A program made the position numbers and the translations under genes. The notes beneath the pieces are model-generated. The model was not told where the DNA came from. It saw only the letters and a program-made list of their open reading frames with translations, and did not search any database. From Knoellia remsis (GTDB lineage: Bacteria; Actinomycetota; Actinomycetes; Actinomycetales; Dermatophilaceae), in contig NZ_PVTI01000025.1 of assembly GCF_003002895.1 (NCBI RefSeq), positions 1-55,423 of the forward strand: a stretch of DNA of 55,423 bases, given 5' to 3'. Position 1 is the first letter of the stretch, and each line of letters starts with the position of its first letter. This document shows, piece after piece, positions 45,857 to 55,256 of the stretch.

Positions 45857-46651
45857 ATGCCCCTCTCCATCGGTGCCCACGTCGACCAGACCGACCCGCT
45901 CGCCGAGGCTGCCGCGCGCGGCACTGACCTCGTCCAGTTCTTCCTCGGTGACCCGCAGGGCTACAAGGGCCCGGAGATCCGGTATGCCGGTGGGGCCGAC
46001 GGTCTGCGCGCGGACGCCGAGGCCGCGGGAGTCGCGCTCTATGTCCACGCGCCGTACGTCATCAACGTCGCGACGACGAACAACCGGATCCGGATCCCGT
46101 CGCGCAAGCTGCTCCAGCAGCACGTCGACGCCGCCGCCTCGATCGGCGCTCGCGGCCTCATCGTCCACGGCGGCCACGTGAACAAGGGGGACGACCCGGA
46201 GGTCGGCTTCGACAACTGGCGCAAGGCCATCGAGGCCACCGACCTCACAGTGCCGCTCCTGCTCGAGAACACCGCCGGCGGCGACAACGCCATGGCGCGC
46301 TACCTCGACCGCATCGCGCGCGTGTGGGACGCGATCGGCTCGGCATCCCAGGCCGAGATGGTCGGGTTCTGTCTCGACACCTGCCACGCCCACGCGGGCG
46401 GCAACGCCCTCGAGACGGTCGTCGAGGATGTGCGCGCCATCACTGGACGGATCGACCTCGTCCACTGCAACGACAGTCGCGACGCCTTCGACTCGGGCGC
46501 GGACCGGCACGCCAACTTCGGCGCCGGGCAGATCGACGCCGACCTGCTCGCGTCGGTGGTGCGCGACGCGGGGGCGCCGGTGGTGTGCGAGACGCCGGGC
46601 GGCGCGGAGGAGCACAGGGCCGACTTCGCCTGGCTGCGCGACCGCCTCTGA
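45857..46651 (+). CDS. nfo: deoxyribonuclease IV (AP endonuclease family 2)
   Basis: 264 aa. Endonuclease IV cuts DNA at abasic sites using three metal ions. Metal-ligand segments are seen: SIGAHVDQ, YVHAPYVINVAT, GLIVHGGHVN, LLLENTAGG, GFCLDTCHAHAGG, VHCNDSRDAFDSGADRH and VVCETPGG. The family identity is clear and all expected ligand segments are present. It is a single-gene unit followed by 119 bases with no feature I can identify. Confidence 0.93.
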   Translation: MPLSIGAHVDQTDPLAEAAARGTDLVQFFLGDPQGYKGPEIRYAGGADGLRADAEAAGVALYVHAPYVINVATTNNRIRIPSRKLLQQHVDAAASIGARGLIVHGGHVNKGDDPEVGFDNWRKAIEATDLTVPLLLENTAGGDNAMARYLDRIARVWDAIGSASQAEMVGFCLDTCHAHAGGNALETVVEDVRAITGRIDLVHCNDSRDAFDSGADRHANFGAGQIDADLLASVVRDAGAPVVCETPGGAEEHRADFAWLRDRL

Positions 46652-46770
46652 CGTCGGCCTCGAGGCCCACGGCGCGCGGGCTCGAGCGAGTCACCGATTG
46701 GTCAGCCGACCACCCCTCGGTGCTCGCCTCGGCCATCGGTGACTCGCTCGTCGCGGGGCCAGCGCTCGAC

Positions 46771-47565
46771 TCAGCGCAGCAGGGGTGACACGGCGCGAAT
46801 GAGGTCGTCGGCGGTGTGGGCTGCAGGCCCCTCGAACTCGCCGATCTCGAGTCCGACGACGTCGAGCCCCGACAGGGCCGATGCGCAGGCAGCCACGTCG
46901 TCGAGGGTGAGTCCGTCGGCGACGCGGTAGTCGGTGGCGACGATGCCCGGTTCGAGGACGTCGCAGTCGATGTGCACGAAGACGGGTCGGTCCCCGACCG
47001 TCTCGGCGAGCCGCTGCGCGAGACCCGGGCCGCTCGCCACCCATGCCGGGCTGCCCTGCTCGAGGCGGGTCACCTCAGCCGGGTCGACGTCGCGAGCGCC
47101 GACGAGGACGGCCTGTGAGTCGGGCAGGCCTGCGCCGAGCCCGCTGTCCCACCAGCCCAGGGGACCGGAGTAGGCCATGCCGCCGAGGAAGCCGGTCGGC
47201 GTGCTGTCGGGGACATGGATGTCGGCGTGCGCGTCGAACCAGACGACGACGGTCTCGGGCCGGTGCCGCAGCACCGCGGGAATCGTGGCGAGCGCGACGA
47301 CGCAGCGGGTGTTCGCTGCCACGAGCTGCTGACCTGTGGCCAGGACCTCGTGGGCGGCGCGGGCCATCGTGGTCAGGTCGGCCCGGGCTCGGTCGAGCTC
47401 GACGTCCCAGGCCGTCGGCTCGGCGGGGACCGGCGTGCCGACCGTCCTCACCCCGCGACCGGTCGCCTCGGCGAAGGCGCGAGCCAGCTCCGGTGACGCC
47501 GCCATCGCCCGGTCGTTGTGGTCGCCGGCCGGGCCGACGTAGCAGAGGATGTCGCTCGCGCTCAT
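46771..47565 (-). CDS. arginase/ureohydrolase-fold protein lacking the first metal motif
   Basis: 264 aa. Ureohydrolases use two Mn ions held by three motifs. Motif 2 (FDAHADIHVPD) and motif 3 (VHIDCDVLEPG) are present. Motif 1, normally Gly-Gly-Asp-His, is replaced here by AANTRCVVAL near residue 85, so one metal ligand (His) is missing. The protein may be a divergent hydrolase or have lost arginase activity. ATG 47565 was chosen; the upstream extension is short and unrelated. It begins just past the copB terminator. Confidence 0.8.
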   Translation of the reverse strand: MSASDILCYVGPAGDHNDRAMAASPELARAFAEATGRGVRTVGTPVPAEPTAWDVELDRARADLTTMARAAHEVLATGQQLVAANTRCVVALATIPAVLRHRPETVVVWFDAHADIHVPDSTPTGFLGGMAYSGPLGWWDSGLGAGLPDSQAVLVGARDVDPAEVTRLEQGSPAWVASGPGLAQRLAETVGDRPVFVHIDCDVLEPGIVATDYRVADGLTLDDVAACASALSGLDVVGLEIGEFEGPAAHTADDLIRAVSPLLR

Positions 47566-47585
47566 GGTTCGACACAAACAGACAT

Positions 47586-47635
47586 CCCCGGTCCTCACAA
47601 GGGCGTGAGATGCGCCGCCCTTGTGAGGACCGGGG
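47586..47635 (-). terminator. 20-bp perfect inverted repeat after copB
   Basis: The arms 47586-47605 and 47616-47635 (left CCCCGGTCCTCACAAGGGCG) are exact complements around a ten-base loop, 21 bases after the copB stop. No T-run is present. Confidence 0.65.
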
Positions 47636-47655
47636 CGAGGCAGGGCCGGGCCGGG

Positions 47656-49776
47656 TCAGGCAGTGAGGAAGGCTCTGGCGCTGGCCTCGGGGGTGAGGTC
47701 GAGGCGTCGCAGCAGCTGGGCGTTGAGCGCGACGACGACGGTCGAGGCCGACATGAGGATCGCGCCGACGCTCATCGGCATGACGAACCCGACGGGCGCG
47801 AGCACCCCGGCCGCAAGTGGCACGGCGGCGAGGTTGTAGCCGGCGGCCCACCAGAGGTTCTGCTTCATCTTGCGGTATGCCGCCCGCGACAACTGGATCA
47901 CCGACAGCACCGAGCGCGGGTCGGACGAAGCGAGGATGACCCCCGCCGAGCCGATGGCGACGTCCGTGCCGGCGCCGATGGCGATGCCGACATCGGCCTG
48001 CGCCAGAGCGGGTGCGTCGTTGACGCCGTCCCCGACCATGGCGACCTTGCGGCCCTCGCCCTGGAGCTCGGCGACCTTGGCCGACTTGTCCTCGGGACGC
48101 ACCCCGGCGTAGACGCGGTCGATGCCGAGCTCGTCGCCGACGGTGCGGGCCACGGCTTCGGCGTCGCCGGTGATCATGACGACCTCGACGCCGGCGGCGT
48201 GGAGTGCGTCGACCGCCTGCTGGGACTCCGGGCGGACCTCGTCGGCGAGCCGCAGCGCACCGATGACCTCGCCGTCGCGCAGGACGTGCAGGATGATCGC
48301 CCCCTCCTCCCGCCACGACTGTGCGACCGGCAGCTCGCTGACACCGCGCTCGTCGAGCAGGTGCGGCCCGCCGACCTCGACGGTCGCGCCGTCCACGGTC
48401 GCGCGCACGCCCACCGCCGGCGAGCTCGCGAAGTCGCGGGACGCCGGCACCGAGAGTCCACGCTCGCGGGCCGAGCCGACGATGGCCCGGGCCAGCGGGT
48501 GCTCGCTGTCGGACTCCGCGGCGGCCGCGAGGGACAGCACGTCGTCCTCGGTGTGGCCACCGCTCGGCTCCACGGCGGTGACGGTCGGCTCGCCCTTGGT
48601 CAGCGTGCCGGTCTTGTCGAAGAGGACGGTGTCGACGGTGCGCATCGACTCCAGGGCCAGCCGGTCCTTGACGAGGACGCCGCCCTTGGCGGCGCGCTCG
48701 GTCGCGATCGAGACGACGAGGGGGATGGCGAGCCCGAGGGCGTGGGGGCAGGCGATGACGAGGACGGTGATGGCGCGCACGACCGCGCTGTCCGGCATAC
48801 CCAGCGCCGTCCACACGACCGCGGTGATGACGGCGGCACCCAGGGCGAACCAGAAGAGCAGCGCGGCAGCCCTGTCCGCGAGGCGCTGCGCCCGCGACGA
48901 CGAGGCCTGCGCCTCGCTGACGAGCTTCTGGATGCCGGCCAGGGCCGTCTGGTCCCCGGTCGCGGTGACCTCGACCCGCAGGCCGGAGTCGGTGGCGACG
49001 GTGCCAGCGACGACGTCCTCGCCGACCTCACGACGGACCGTGCGCGACTCGCCGGTGATCATCGACTCATCCATGCTCGCCGACCCGTCGACGATGCGGC
49101 CGTCCGCGGGCACGGACGCGCCGGGCCGCACCACGACGACGTCGCCGACGGCCAGGTCGGCGGGGGAGACGGTGACGACATCGTCGCCCACGACCTTCTC
49201 GGCCTCGTCCGGCAGCAGCGCCGCGAGCGAGTCCAGGGCCGACGTCGTCTGCGCGAGCGAGCGCATCTCGATCCAGTGGCCGAGCAGCATGATGACGACG
49301 AGGAGCGCGAGCTCCCACCAGAAGTCGAGCTCCATGTCGAGGATGCCGAGCGTCGCGCCCCACGACGACACGAACGCGACGGTGATCGCGAGCCCGATGA
49401 GGAGCATCATCCCGGGCTTGCGTGCGCGGATCTCCGAGACGGCGCCGGTGAGGAACGGCCGCCCGCCCCAGAGGTAGATCACCGTGCCGAGGACGGGGGA
49501 GACCCACCGCACCCAGCCACCGTGCGGGAGGTCGTAGCCGACGAGGTCGGCGAACATCGGGCTGAACGCCACGACCGGGACGGCGAGGACGAGCATGACC
49601 CAGAACAGCCGCCGGAACTGCCCGACATGGTCGCCGTGCCCACCGTGGCTGCCGTGGCCCCCATGGCCGCCGTCAGCCATCGCGTGACCCTCACGACTCG
49701 TGTCCCCGCCATGGCCGGCGTGGTCCTCGGTCATCGTCGCCATGTCGTGGCCCTCGTGCCCCTGATGTGTGCTCAT
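47656..49776 (-). CDS. copB: CopB-type (P1B-3) copper-transporting P-type ATPase
   Basis: 706 aa. It pumps copper out across the membrane with ATP. In order: a His/Met-rich N-terminus of about 50 residues (HGGHGSHGGHGDH), replacing the usual HMA domain; a first membrane block; actuator motif MITGESRTVRR; the translocation motif ACPHALGLAIP, where CPH instead of CPC defines the P1B-3 (Cu2+/Ag+) class; phosphorylation site DKTGTLTKGEP; HP-type SEHPLARA; and TGDAEAVARTVGDELGIDRV with GDGVNDAPALAQADVGIAIG. It is transcribed alone from a promoter overlapped by a CsoR-like operator; no csoR gene is in the window. Confidence 0.93.
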   Translation of the reverse strand: MSTHQGHEGHDMATMTEDHAGHGGDTSREGHAMADGGHGGHGSHGGHGDHVGQFRRLFWVMLVLAVPVVAFSPMFADLVGYDLPHGGWVRWVSPVLGTVIYLWGGRPFLTGAVSEIRARKPGMMLLIGLAITVAFVSSWGATLGILDMELDFWWELALLVVIMLLGHWIEMRSLAQTTSALDSLAALLPDEAEKVVGDDVVTVSPADLAVGDVVVVRPGASVPADGRIVDGSASMDESMITGESRTVRREVGEDVVAGTVATDSGLRVEVTATGDQTALAGIQKLVSEAQASSSRAQRLADRAAALLFWFALGAAVITAVVWTALGMPDSAVVRAITVLVIACPHALGLAIPLVVSIATERAAKGGVLVKDRLALESMRTVDTVLFDKTGTLTKGEPTVTAVEPSGGHTEDDVLSLAAAAESDSEHPLARAIVGSARERGLSVPASRDFASSPAVGVRATVDGATVEVGGPHLLDERGVSELPVAQSWREEGAIILHVLRDGEVIGALRLADEVRPESQQAVDALHAAGVEVVMITGDAEAVARTVGDELGIDRVYAGVRPEDKSAKVAELQGEGRKVAMVGDGVNDAPALAQADVGIAIGAGTDVAIGSAGVILASSDPRSVLSVIQLSRAAYRKMKQNLWWAAGYNLAAVPLAAGVLAPVGFVMPMSVGAILMSASTVVVALNAQLLRRLDLTPEASARAFLTA

Positions 49777-49782
49777 GCCTTC

Positions 49783-49802
49783 AGTATACCCCCTAGGGGT
49801 AT
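49783..49802 (-). promoter_or_regulatory. copB promoter with overlapping CsoR-like copper operator
   Basis: On the minus strand TATACT (49788-49783), close to the ideal -10, ends six bases before the copB ATG at 49776, so the mRNA is probably leaderless. Overlapping it is the palindrome ATACCCC-CTA-GGGGTAT at 49786-49802, the G-tract form typical of CsoR-regulated copper genes. Repressor binding would block the -10. Confidence 0.75.
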
Positions 49803-49893
49803 CTGGCGCAAGGCCTGGCGCCGGTCGTGGCACGCTGTCGCCCATGCCTGAAGCCGCCTGGGCCATCGCCACCGTCGCCGCCGCCTTGAACTG

Positions 49894-50478
49894 GTGGAGC
49901 GTCGCCGCCCGGGCAGGAGGGGTGAGTGGCTCCTCAAGCCGCTCGTCCTCGTCGCGCTCATCGCCGCCGCGTGGGGGATGGGGGCGGGCGACACCGCGGC
50001 AGGGCGCTGGGTGCTCGCCGCACTGGTCCTCAGCCTGCTCGGCGACATCGCCCTGCTCTCCGAGAGCGAGCCGAGGTTCGTCGCCGGGCTGTCCGCGTTC
50101 CTCCTCGCCCACGTCGCCTACGTCGTCGCCTTCGCCCTCACCGGTATGCCGGCCGCGCGCCTCGCCCTCGTCGGTGCCGCTCTCGTCGTCCTCGCCGGGG
50201 TCACCGTGGGCCGGCGCGTCATCCCGGCGGCGGCCCGCGAAGGCGGGGCCGCGCTGGGAGGCGCCTGTGCGGCATACCTGCTCGTCATCGGCACGATGGT
50301 CGTGACGGCCTGGGCGACGGGGCGGCCGCTCGTGGCGCTCGGCGCGACCGTCTTCATGACCAGCGACGCGATCCTCGCGTGGAACCGGTTCGTCGCGCCG
50401 CTGCGGCACGGTCACGTCGCCGTCATGGTGACCTACCACGTCGGACAGGCCCTCATCGTGATCGGCCTGCTGCGCTAA
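49894..50478 (+). CDS. YhhN-family membrane protein (lysoplasmalogenase-like), N-terminus in another frame
   Basis: 194 aa from GTG 49894. YhhN proteins hydrolyse lysoplasmalogens in animals; bacterial roles are less clear. Seen: [59 protein letters not shown], and [16 protein letters not shown], all family landmarks. The family's first membrane helix is missing from this frame but is encoded directly upstream from ATG 49844 in another frame ([21 protein letters not shown]). One extra G in the run near 49916-49923 would join them smoothly. So the gene is probably frameshifted, mis-sequenced, or uses frameshifting; the full gene would be 49844-50478. Confidence 0.8.
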   Translation: MERRRPGRRGEWLLKPLVLVALIAAAWGMGAGDTAAGRWVLAALVLSLLGDIALLSESEPRFVAGLSAFLLAHVAYVVAFALTGMPAARLALVGAALVVLAGVTVGRRVIPAAAREGGAALGGACAAYLLVIGTMVVTAWATGRPLVALGATVFMTSDAILAWNRFVAPLRHGHVAVMVTYHVGQALIVIGLLR

Positions 50479-50481
50479 CCT
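50476..50481 (+). promoter_or_regulatory. candidate -10 (TAACCT) of leuS
   Basis: TAACCT overlaps the stop of the YhhN gene and leaves about 25 bases of leader with AAAGGACGAG before the leuS ATG at 50513. Confidence 0.4.
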
Positions 50482-50512
50482 CCGTCCAAACGCGACGGAT
50501 TCAAAGGACGAG

Positions 50513-53413
50513 ATGAGCGACACGACGCCGTATCGGTACACCGCCGAGCTGGCCGACACGATCGAGACCGCCTGGCAGGACCGCTGGGAGGAGCAGGGCA
50601 CGTTCCACGCGCCCAACCCGGCCGGGCCCTGGGCCGAGCCCGACAAGGTGGACGACCGCGAGAAGCTCCTCGTGCTCGACATGTTCCCGTACCCGTCGGG
50701 CGCCGGGCTGCACATCGGCCACCCGCTCGGCTACATCGCGACCGACGTCTTCGCGCGCTACCAGCGGATGACGGGCAAGAACGTCCTGCACTGCCTGGGC
50801 TACGACGCCTTCGGGCTGCCGGCCGAGCAGTACGCCGTGCAGACCGGGCAGCACCCGCGCAAGACGACCGAGGAGAACATCGTCGTCATGAAGCGCCAGC
50901 TGCGGCGGCTGGGGCTGGCGCACGACGACCGGCGCGCCATCGAGACGATCGACCCGAAGTACTACAAGTGGACCCAGTGGATCTTCGAGCAGATCTGGGA
51001 CGCGTGGTACGACGTCGACGCGGTCCGTGAGGACGGCGGCACGGGGCGCGCTCGGCCGATCAGCGAGCTCGTCGAGCAGTTCGCGTCGGGGGAGCGGGCG
51101 ACACCGGACGGTCGGGACTGGGCTGGCCTGTCGGAGCGCGAGCAGGCCGAGGTCCTGGACGGGTTCCGGCTCGCCTACACCTCGCAGGCGCCGGTCAACT
51201 GGGCACCCGGCCTCGGCACCGTGCTCTCCAACGAGGAGGTCACGAGCGACGGCCGGTCCGAGCGCGGGAACTTCCCCGTCTTCAAGACGAACCTGCGCCA
51301 GTGGATGATGCGGATCACCGCGTATGCCGACCGGCTCGCCGACGACCTCGACCGTGTGGACTGGCCCGAGAAGGTCAAGCTCATGCAGCGCAACTGGATC
51401 GGGCGCAGCCAGGGTGCGCTCGTGCGCTTCCCCGTCGTCGGGCAGGACGCGACGCTCGAGGTCTTCACGACGCGGCCCGACACCCTCTTCGGTGCGACCT
51501 TCATGGTCGTGGCACCGGAGCACCCGCTGCTGGAATCGCTCGTCTCGCAGGGCGACTGGGACCCTGACGTCAACCCGGTGTGGACGGGAGGCGCAGCGAC
51601 CCCGCGCGACGCGGTCGCGGCATACCGGCTCGCCGCCTCGCGCAAGAGCGACGTCGAGCGGCAGACCGAGGGCAAGGACAAGACCGGCGTCTTCACGGGC
51701 GCCTACGCGACCAACCCCGTGAACGGCGAGCAGATCCCCGTCTTCGTCGCCGACTACGTCCTCATGGGCTACGGCACCGGCGCGATCATGGCGGTGCCGG
51801 CGCAGGACGCACGCGACTGGGAGTACGCCGAGAAGTTCGGACTGCCCATCGTGCGCACCGTGCAGCCGAGCGAGGGTCACGACGACAGCACCGCTTTCAC
51901 CGGTGACGGCCCCGCGATCAACTCGGCCAACGACGAGATCTCGCTCGACGGGCTCGCGGTCGCCGACGCCAAGGCCGCCATCATCGAGTGGCTCGTCGCG
52001 AAGGGCTACGGCGAGGAGACCGTCAACTACAAGCTGCGCGACTGGCTGTTCAGCCGCCAGCGCTACTGGGGCGAGCCGTTCCCCATCGTCTTCGACGAGG
52101 ACGGCGTCGCGCACAAGGTGCCCGAGTCGATGCTGCCGGTCGAGCTGCCGGACGTCCCCGACTACTCGCCGAAGACGTTCGACCCCGACGACGACAGCTC
52201 CAGCCCCGAGGCGCCGCTGTCGCGAGCAACCGAGTGGGTCGACGTCGAGCTCGACCTGGGCGACGGGCGTGGGCCGCGCCGGTTCACCCGCGAGACGAAC
52301 ACCATGCCGAACTGGGCCGGGTCGTGCTGGTACTACCTGCGCTACCTCGACCCGGCCAACGACGAGGCGTTCGTCGACCCGGAGAACGAGGCCTACTGGA
52401 TGGGCCGGCACGACGCTCCGGTCGAGGGCGCGCCGGCGGGTGCCGCGGACCCCGGCGGCGTCGACCTCTACATCGGCGGCGTCGAGCACGCGGTGCTGCA
52501 CCTGCTCTACGCGCGGTTCTGGCACAAGGTGCTCTTCGACCTCGGTCACGTCACGAGCGAGGAGCCGTTCCGCAAGTACTTCTCGCAGGGCTACATCCAG
52601 GCGTACGCCTACCGCGACGACCGCGGGCAGCCGGTGCCGGCGGCCGAGGTCGTCGAGGGCGAGTCCGGCCCCGACGGCGAGGTCGCATTCACGTGGAACG
52701 GCCAGCCCGTCACCCGCGAGTTCGGCAAGATCGGCAAGTCGCTCAAGAACGTCGTCAGCCCCGACGAGATGTATGACGCGTACGGCGCGGACACGCTGCG
52801 CGTCTACGAGATGTCGATGGGGCCACTGGAGCAGTCCAAGCCGTGGGAGACCCGGGCCGTCGTCGGCGCCCAGCGGTTCCTGCAACGCCTGTGGCGCAAC
52901 GTGATCGACGAGGAGACGGGTGAGGTGCGCGTCGTCGACGCGCCGCTCGACCAGGACACCCTGCACGTGCTGCACCGGACGATCGACGCCGTGACCCGCG
53001 ACTACGCCGCCCTGGGCTTCAACACGGCCATCGCCCGGCTCATCGAGCTCAACAACGCGCTCACCAAGCTCGATGCGGTGCCGCGCGAGGCGGCCGAGGC
53101 CATCGTGCAGATGGTGGCACCGATCGCGCCGCACATCGCCGAGGAGCTGTGGCGCCGGCTCGGGCACGACGAGACGATCACCTACGTCCCGTTCCCCGTC
53201 GCGGACCCGGCGCTCCTCGTCGAGGACACCGTGACCTGCGTCGTCCAGATCAAGGGCAAGGTCCGTGACCGCATCGAGGTGCCGTCCGATATCAGCGAGG
53301 ACGCCCTGCGCGAGCAGGTCCTCGCACTGCCGAAGGTCGTCGAGGCCACGGCCGGGGGAGTGCGCACCGTCATCGTGCGCGCACCCAAGCTCGTCAACGT
53401 CGTCCCCGCCTGA
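50513..53413 (+). CDS. leuS: leucyl-tRNA synthetase
   Basis: 966 aa. Class Ia synthetase charging tRNA-Leu. Seen: HIGH-type motif [10 protein letters not shown] near residue 65, catalytic-domain [12 protein letters not shown], the CP1 editing domain with [12 protein letters not shown] and [12 protein letters not shown] (conserved Asp), [17 protein letters not shown] variant GKIGKSLKN, and a C-terminal anticodon-binding region ending [12 protein letters not shown]. Length matches actinobacterial LeuRS. An AAAGGA ribosome-binding site precedes the ATG. Confidence 0.97.
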   Translation: MSDTTPYRYTAELADTIETAWQDRWEEQGTFHAPNPAGPWAEPDKVDDREKLLVLDMFPYPSGAGLHIGHPLGYIATDVFARYQRMTGKNVLHCLGYDAFGLPAEQYAVQTGQHPRKTTEENIVVMKRQLRRLGLAHDDRRAIETIDPKYYKWTQWIFEQIWDAWYDVDAVREDGGTGRARPISELVEQFASGERATPDGRDWAGLSEREQAEVLDGFRLAYTSQAPVNWAPGLGTVLSNEEVTSDGRSERGNFPVFKTNLRQWMMRITAYADRLADDLDRVDWPEKVKLMQRNWIGRSQGALVRFPVVGQDATLEVFTTRPDTLFGATFMVVAPEHPLLESLVSQGDWDPDVNPVWTGGAATPRDAVAAYRLAASRKSDVERQTEGKDKTGVFTGAYATNPVNGEQIPVFVADYVLMGYGTGAIMAVPAQDARDWEYAEKFGLPIVRTVQPSEGHDDSTAFTGDGPAINSANDEISLDGLAVADAKAAIIEWLVAKGYGEETVNYKLRDWLFSRQRYWGEPFPIVFDEDGVAHKVPESMLPVELPDVPDYSPKTFDPDDDSSSPEAPLSRATEWVDVELDLGDGRGPRRFTRETNTMPNWAGSCWYYLRYLDPANDEAFVDPENEAYWMGRHDAPVEGAPAGAADPGGVDLYIGGVEHAVLHLLYARFWHKVLFDLGHVTSEEPFRKYFSQGYIQAYAYRDDRGQPVPAAEVVEGESGPDGEVAFTWNGQPVTREFGKIGKSLKNVVSPDEMYDAYGADTLRVYEMSMGPLEQSKPWETRAVVGAQRFLQRLWRNVIDEETGEVRVVDAPLDQDTLHVLHRTIDAVTRDYAALGFNTAIARLIELNNALTKLDAVPREAAEAIVQMVAPIAPHIAEELWRRLGHDETITYVPFPVADPALLVEDTVTCVVQIKGKVRDRIEVPSDISEDALREQVLALPKVVEATAGGVRTVIVRAPKLVNVVPA

Positions 53414-53435
53414 GCACCTCTGCCGCCCGGCTCGT

Positions 53436-53483
53436 TTGCGTCTGCGTGGATGGTTGAGAACCTGACCAGCCACGCAGACGCAA
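53436..53483 (+). terminator. 14-bp perfect inverted repeat after leuS
   Basis: The arms 53436-53449 and 53470-53483 (TTGCGTCTGCGTGG and complement) with a 20-base loop that itself holds GGTT-gag-AACC. It lies 22 bases after the leuS stop. Confidence 0.6.
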
Positions 53484-53582
53484 CGCAGCGCAAGGGCGGC
53501 GGTGACGGAGACGACGGCGAGGGGTTCGGGATGTGGACACGGTCTGACGACGCCGCGCGGGACGGCATACAGTCACGGACGT

Positions 53583-53662
53583 AGGTCATGAGTGCCAGTG
53601 ACAAGCCCCGGCTCGCTGGCCGGCAACCCTCCTCCGCGGTGGGGTGCTCCGGGTGACGACCT
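53583..53662 (+). promoter_or_regulatory. SAM-IV-type S-adenosylmethionine riboswitch
   Basis: The core follows the actinobacterial SAM-IV pattern: gagtgccag, acaagccccggctcgctggc, ccggcaaccct, gcggtggggtg and ccgggtgacgacc. The ends aggtc (53583) and gacct (53662) form P1. It stands in the leader of the cysteine-desulfurase-like gene, 83 bases before its ATG. SAM-IV elements respond to SAM and usually repress sulfur-metabolism genes. SAM-I/IV variants share this core, so the exact subclass needs a covariance-model search. Confidence 0.85.
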
Positions 53663-53709
53663 GGTCGACTCACCATCTCGGTGGTCGGCAAGCGCGGACT
53701 CGCGAGCAG

Positions 53710-53736
53710 TCGGGAGTCCAACGACTCCCGAAGGGG
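53710..53736 (+). promoter_or_regulatory. hairpin abutting the ribosome-binding site (expression platform candidate)
   Basis: TCGGGAGTC-caac-GACTCCCGA at 53710-53731 is a perfect nine-base stem whose last base adjoins AGGGG at 53732-53736, nine bases before the ATG at 53746. It could present or hide the ribosome-binding site depending on the upstream riboswitch, suggesting control of translation. Confidence 0.45.
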
Positions 53737-53745
53737 ACCCGTCAC

Positions 53746-55170
53746 ATGTCCATCGCCACCACCCTCACCGGCCCGAGCACCACGACGGCCCAGCCGCAGC
53801 GTCGTCAGCCCTGGCTCCGCTCCGTCCCGCAGCCGCGGCCGACAACGCAGCCCTCGCCGCACTCCGAGCGCCCGCTCGACCTGCCGGCCGTGACCCCCGC
53901 CCCGCTCGTCCCGACGTGCGACGGCCGCACCGTCGAGTACGCGAACTTCGACCACGGCGCCTCCACCCCGGCACTGCTCAGCGTCCGCGCCGCCGTCGAG
54001 AGGGCGACCGAGACGTACTCCAGCGTCCACCGCGGCCAGGGCTGGGCGAGCCAGGTGTCGAGCCACTACTACGAGGCCGCGCGCGAGGAGGTCGCTCGCT
54101 TCGTCGGCGCCCGCGGGGGCGACGAGGTGATCTTCACCCGCAACACGACCGACTCCTTCAACCTGCTCGCCCGGGCGCTGCCCCGGCGCACCCAGGTCAT
54201 CGTCTTCGCGACCGAGCACCACGCGACGCTGCTCCCGTGGGAAGCCCGCCGGACGACTCGCCTGCCGGTCCCGCTGACCGACCGCGACGCCGAGGCGCTC
54301 CTCACCGACGCGCTGCGCCGCGCCACCTCGTCGAACGTCCTCGTCGTCCTGTCCGGCGCCTCGAACGTCACCGGTGAGTACTGGCCGGTCGAGCGGCTCG
54401 CCGCCATCGCCCGCACTCGCGGTGCCCGGGTCGCGCTCGACGGCGCGCAGCTCGTCGGCCACCGCCGGGTCGACCTCGAGACGCTCGGGGTGGACTGGGT
54501 TGCCTTCAGCGGGCACAAGCTCTACGCGCCGTACGGTGCGGGCGCGCTCGTCGGGCGCGCGGACTGGCTCGACGCGGCCCCGCCGTACCTCGCCGGTGGC
54601 GGCGCGACAGCCGCGGTGACCCCGCTGTCCACGACCTGGCAGACCGGTCCGGCGCGGCACGAGGGCGGCAGCCCGAACGTCCTCGGCGCCGTCGCCCTCG
54701 CCGCCGCCTGCGCAGCGATCCGCGAGCACCGTGGCGCGGTCGAGGCGCACGAGCAGCGGCTCACCGCACGCCTCGTCGAGGGGCTGCGGGCGATCGCCGG
54801 AGTCGAGACGTTCAGCATCTTCGGCGACGACTCCGACCGCGCCCCGGTCGTGACGTTCACCGTCGACGGCCTCGACTCCTCGCTCGTCTCCGCGGCCCTG
54901 TCGGCCGAGCACGGCATCGGCGTGCGCGACGGCAAGTTCTGCGCCCACCTCCTCGTCGACACGCTGCTCTCCGACGAGGACGCCGAGGTGACGACCGCGG
55001 TGCGGGTCAGCGCTGGGCTCGCGACGACCGACGAGCACGTGGAGCGGCTGCTCGCCGCGGTCGCCGGCCTCGCCGCCGACGGCCCGGGCGTCGAGTTCGA
55101 CCACGTCGACGGTCGGGGCTGGCAGCCCCGCGCCGACGAGCGTCCAGCTCTCACCGACCTGCCCTGGTGA
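53746..55170 (+). CDS. class V aminotransferase, cysteine-desulfurase-like, under SAM riboswitch control
   Basis: 474 aa. PLP-dependent fold type I. Seen: FDHGASTPALLSVRAAVERA, IFTRNTTDSFNLLARALP, HHATLLPW, LVVLSGASNVTGEYWPV, RVALDGAQLVGHRRVDLETL, the PLP lysine in FSGHKLYAPYGAGAL, and the desulfurase-type Cys in RDGKFCAHLLVD. A 50-residue Pro/Gln-rich N-terminus precedes the fold. The riboswitch argues for a role in sulfur-amino-acid metabolism; desulfurase activity is likely by motif but not certain. ATG 53746 is fixed by AGGGG. Confidence 0.88.
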   Translation: MSIATTLTGPSTTTAQPQRRQPWLRSVPQPRPTTQPSPHSERPLDLPAVTPAPLVPTCDGRTVEYANFDHGASTPALLSVRAAVERATETYSSVHRGQGWASQVSSHYYEAAREEVARFVGARGGDEVIFTRNTTDSFNLLARALPRRTQVIVFATEHHATLLPWEARRTTRLPVPLTDRDAEALLTDALRRATSSNVLVVLSGASNVTGEYWPVERLAAIARTRGARVALDGAQLVGHRRVDLETLGVDWVAFSGHKLYAPYGAGALVGRADWLDAAPPYLAGGGATAAVTPLSTTWQTGPARHEGGSPNVLGAVALAAACAAIREHRGAVEAHEQRLTARLVEGLRAIAGVETFSIFGDDSDRAPVVTFTVDGLDSSLVSAALSAEHGIGVRDGKFCAHLLVDTLLSDEDAEVTTAVRVSAGLATTDEHVERLLAAVAGLAADGPGVEFDHVDGRGWQPRADERPALTDLPW

Positions 55171-55256
55171 CCCCTCCCTGCGACTGATCCAGAAAATGAA
55201 GGTGATGGGGGCAGGGGTGAGTGCTGCGGGTGGCGCGGTGGTGTGTGGGGTTTTGG

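Noticed and set aside
53414-53745. Competence genes comEA/comEC, often just downstream of leuS in actinobacteria
   Set aside because: The region after leuS holds a palindrome, a riboswitch and an aminotransferase gene instead; competence genes, if present, are elsewhere.
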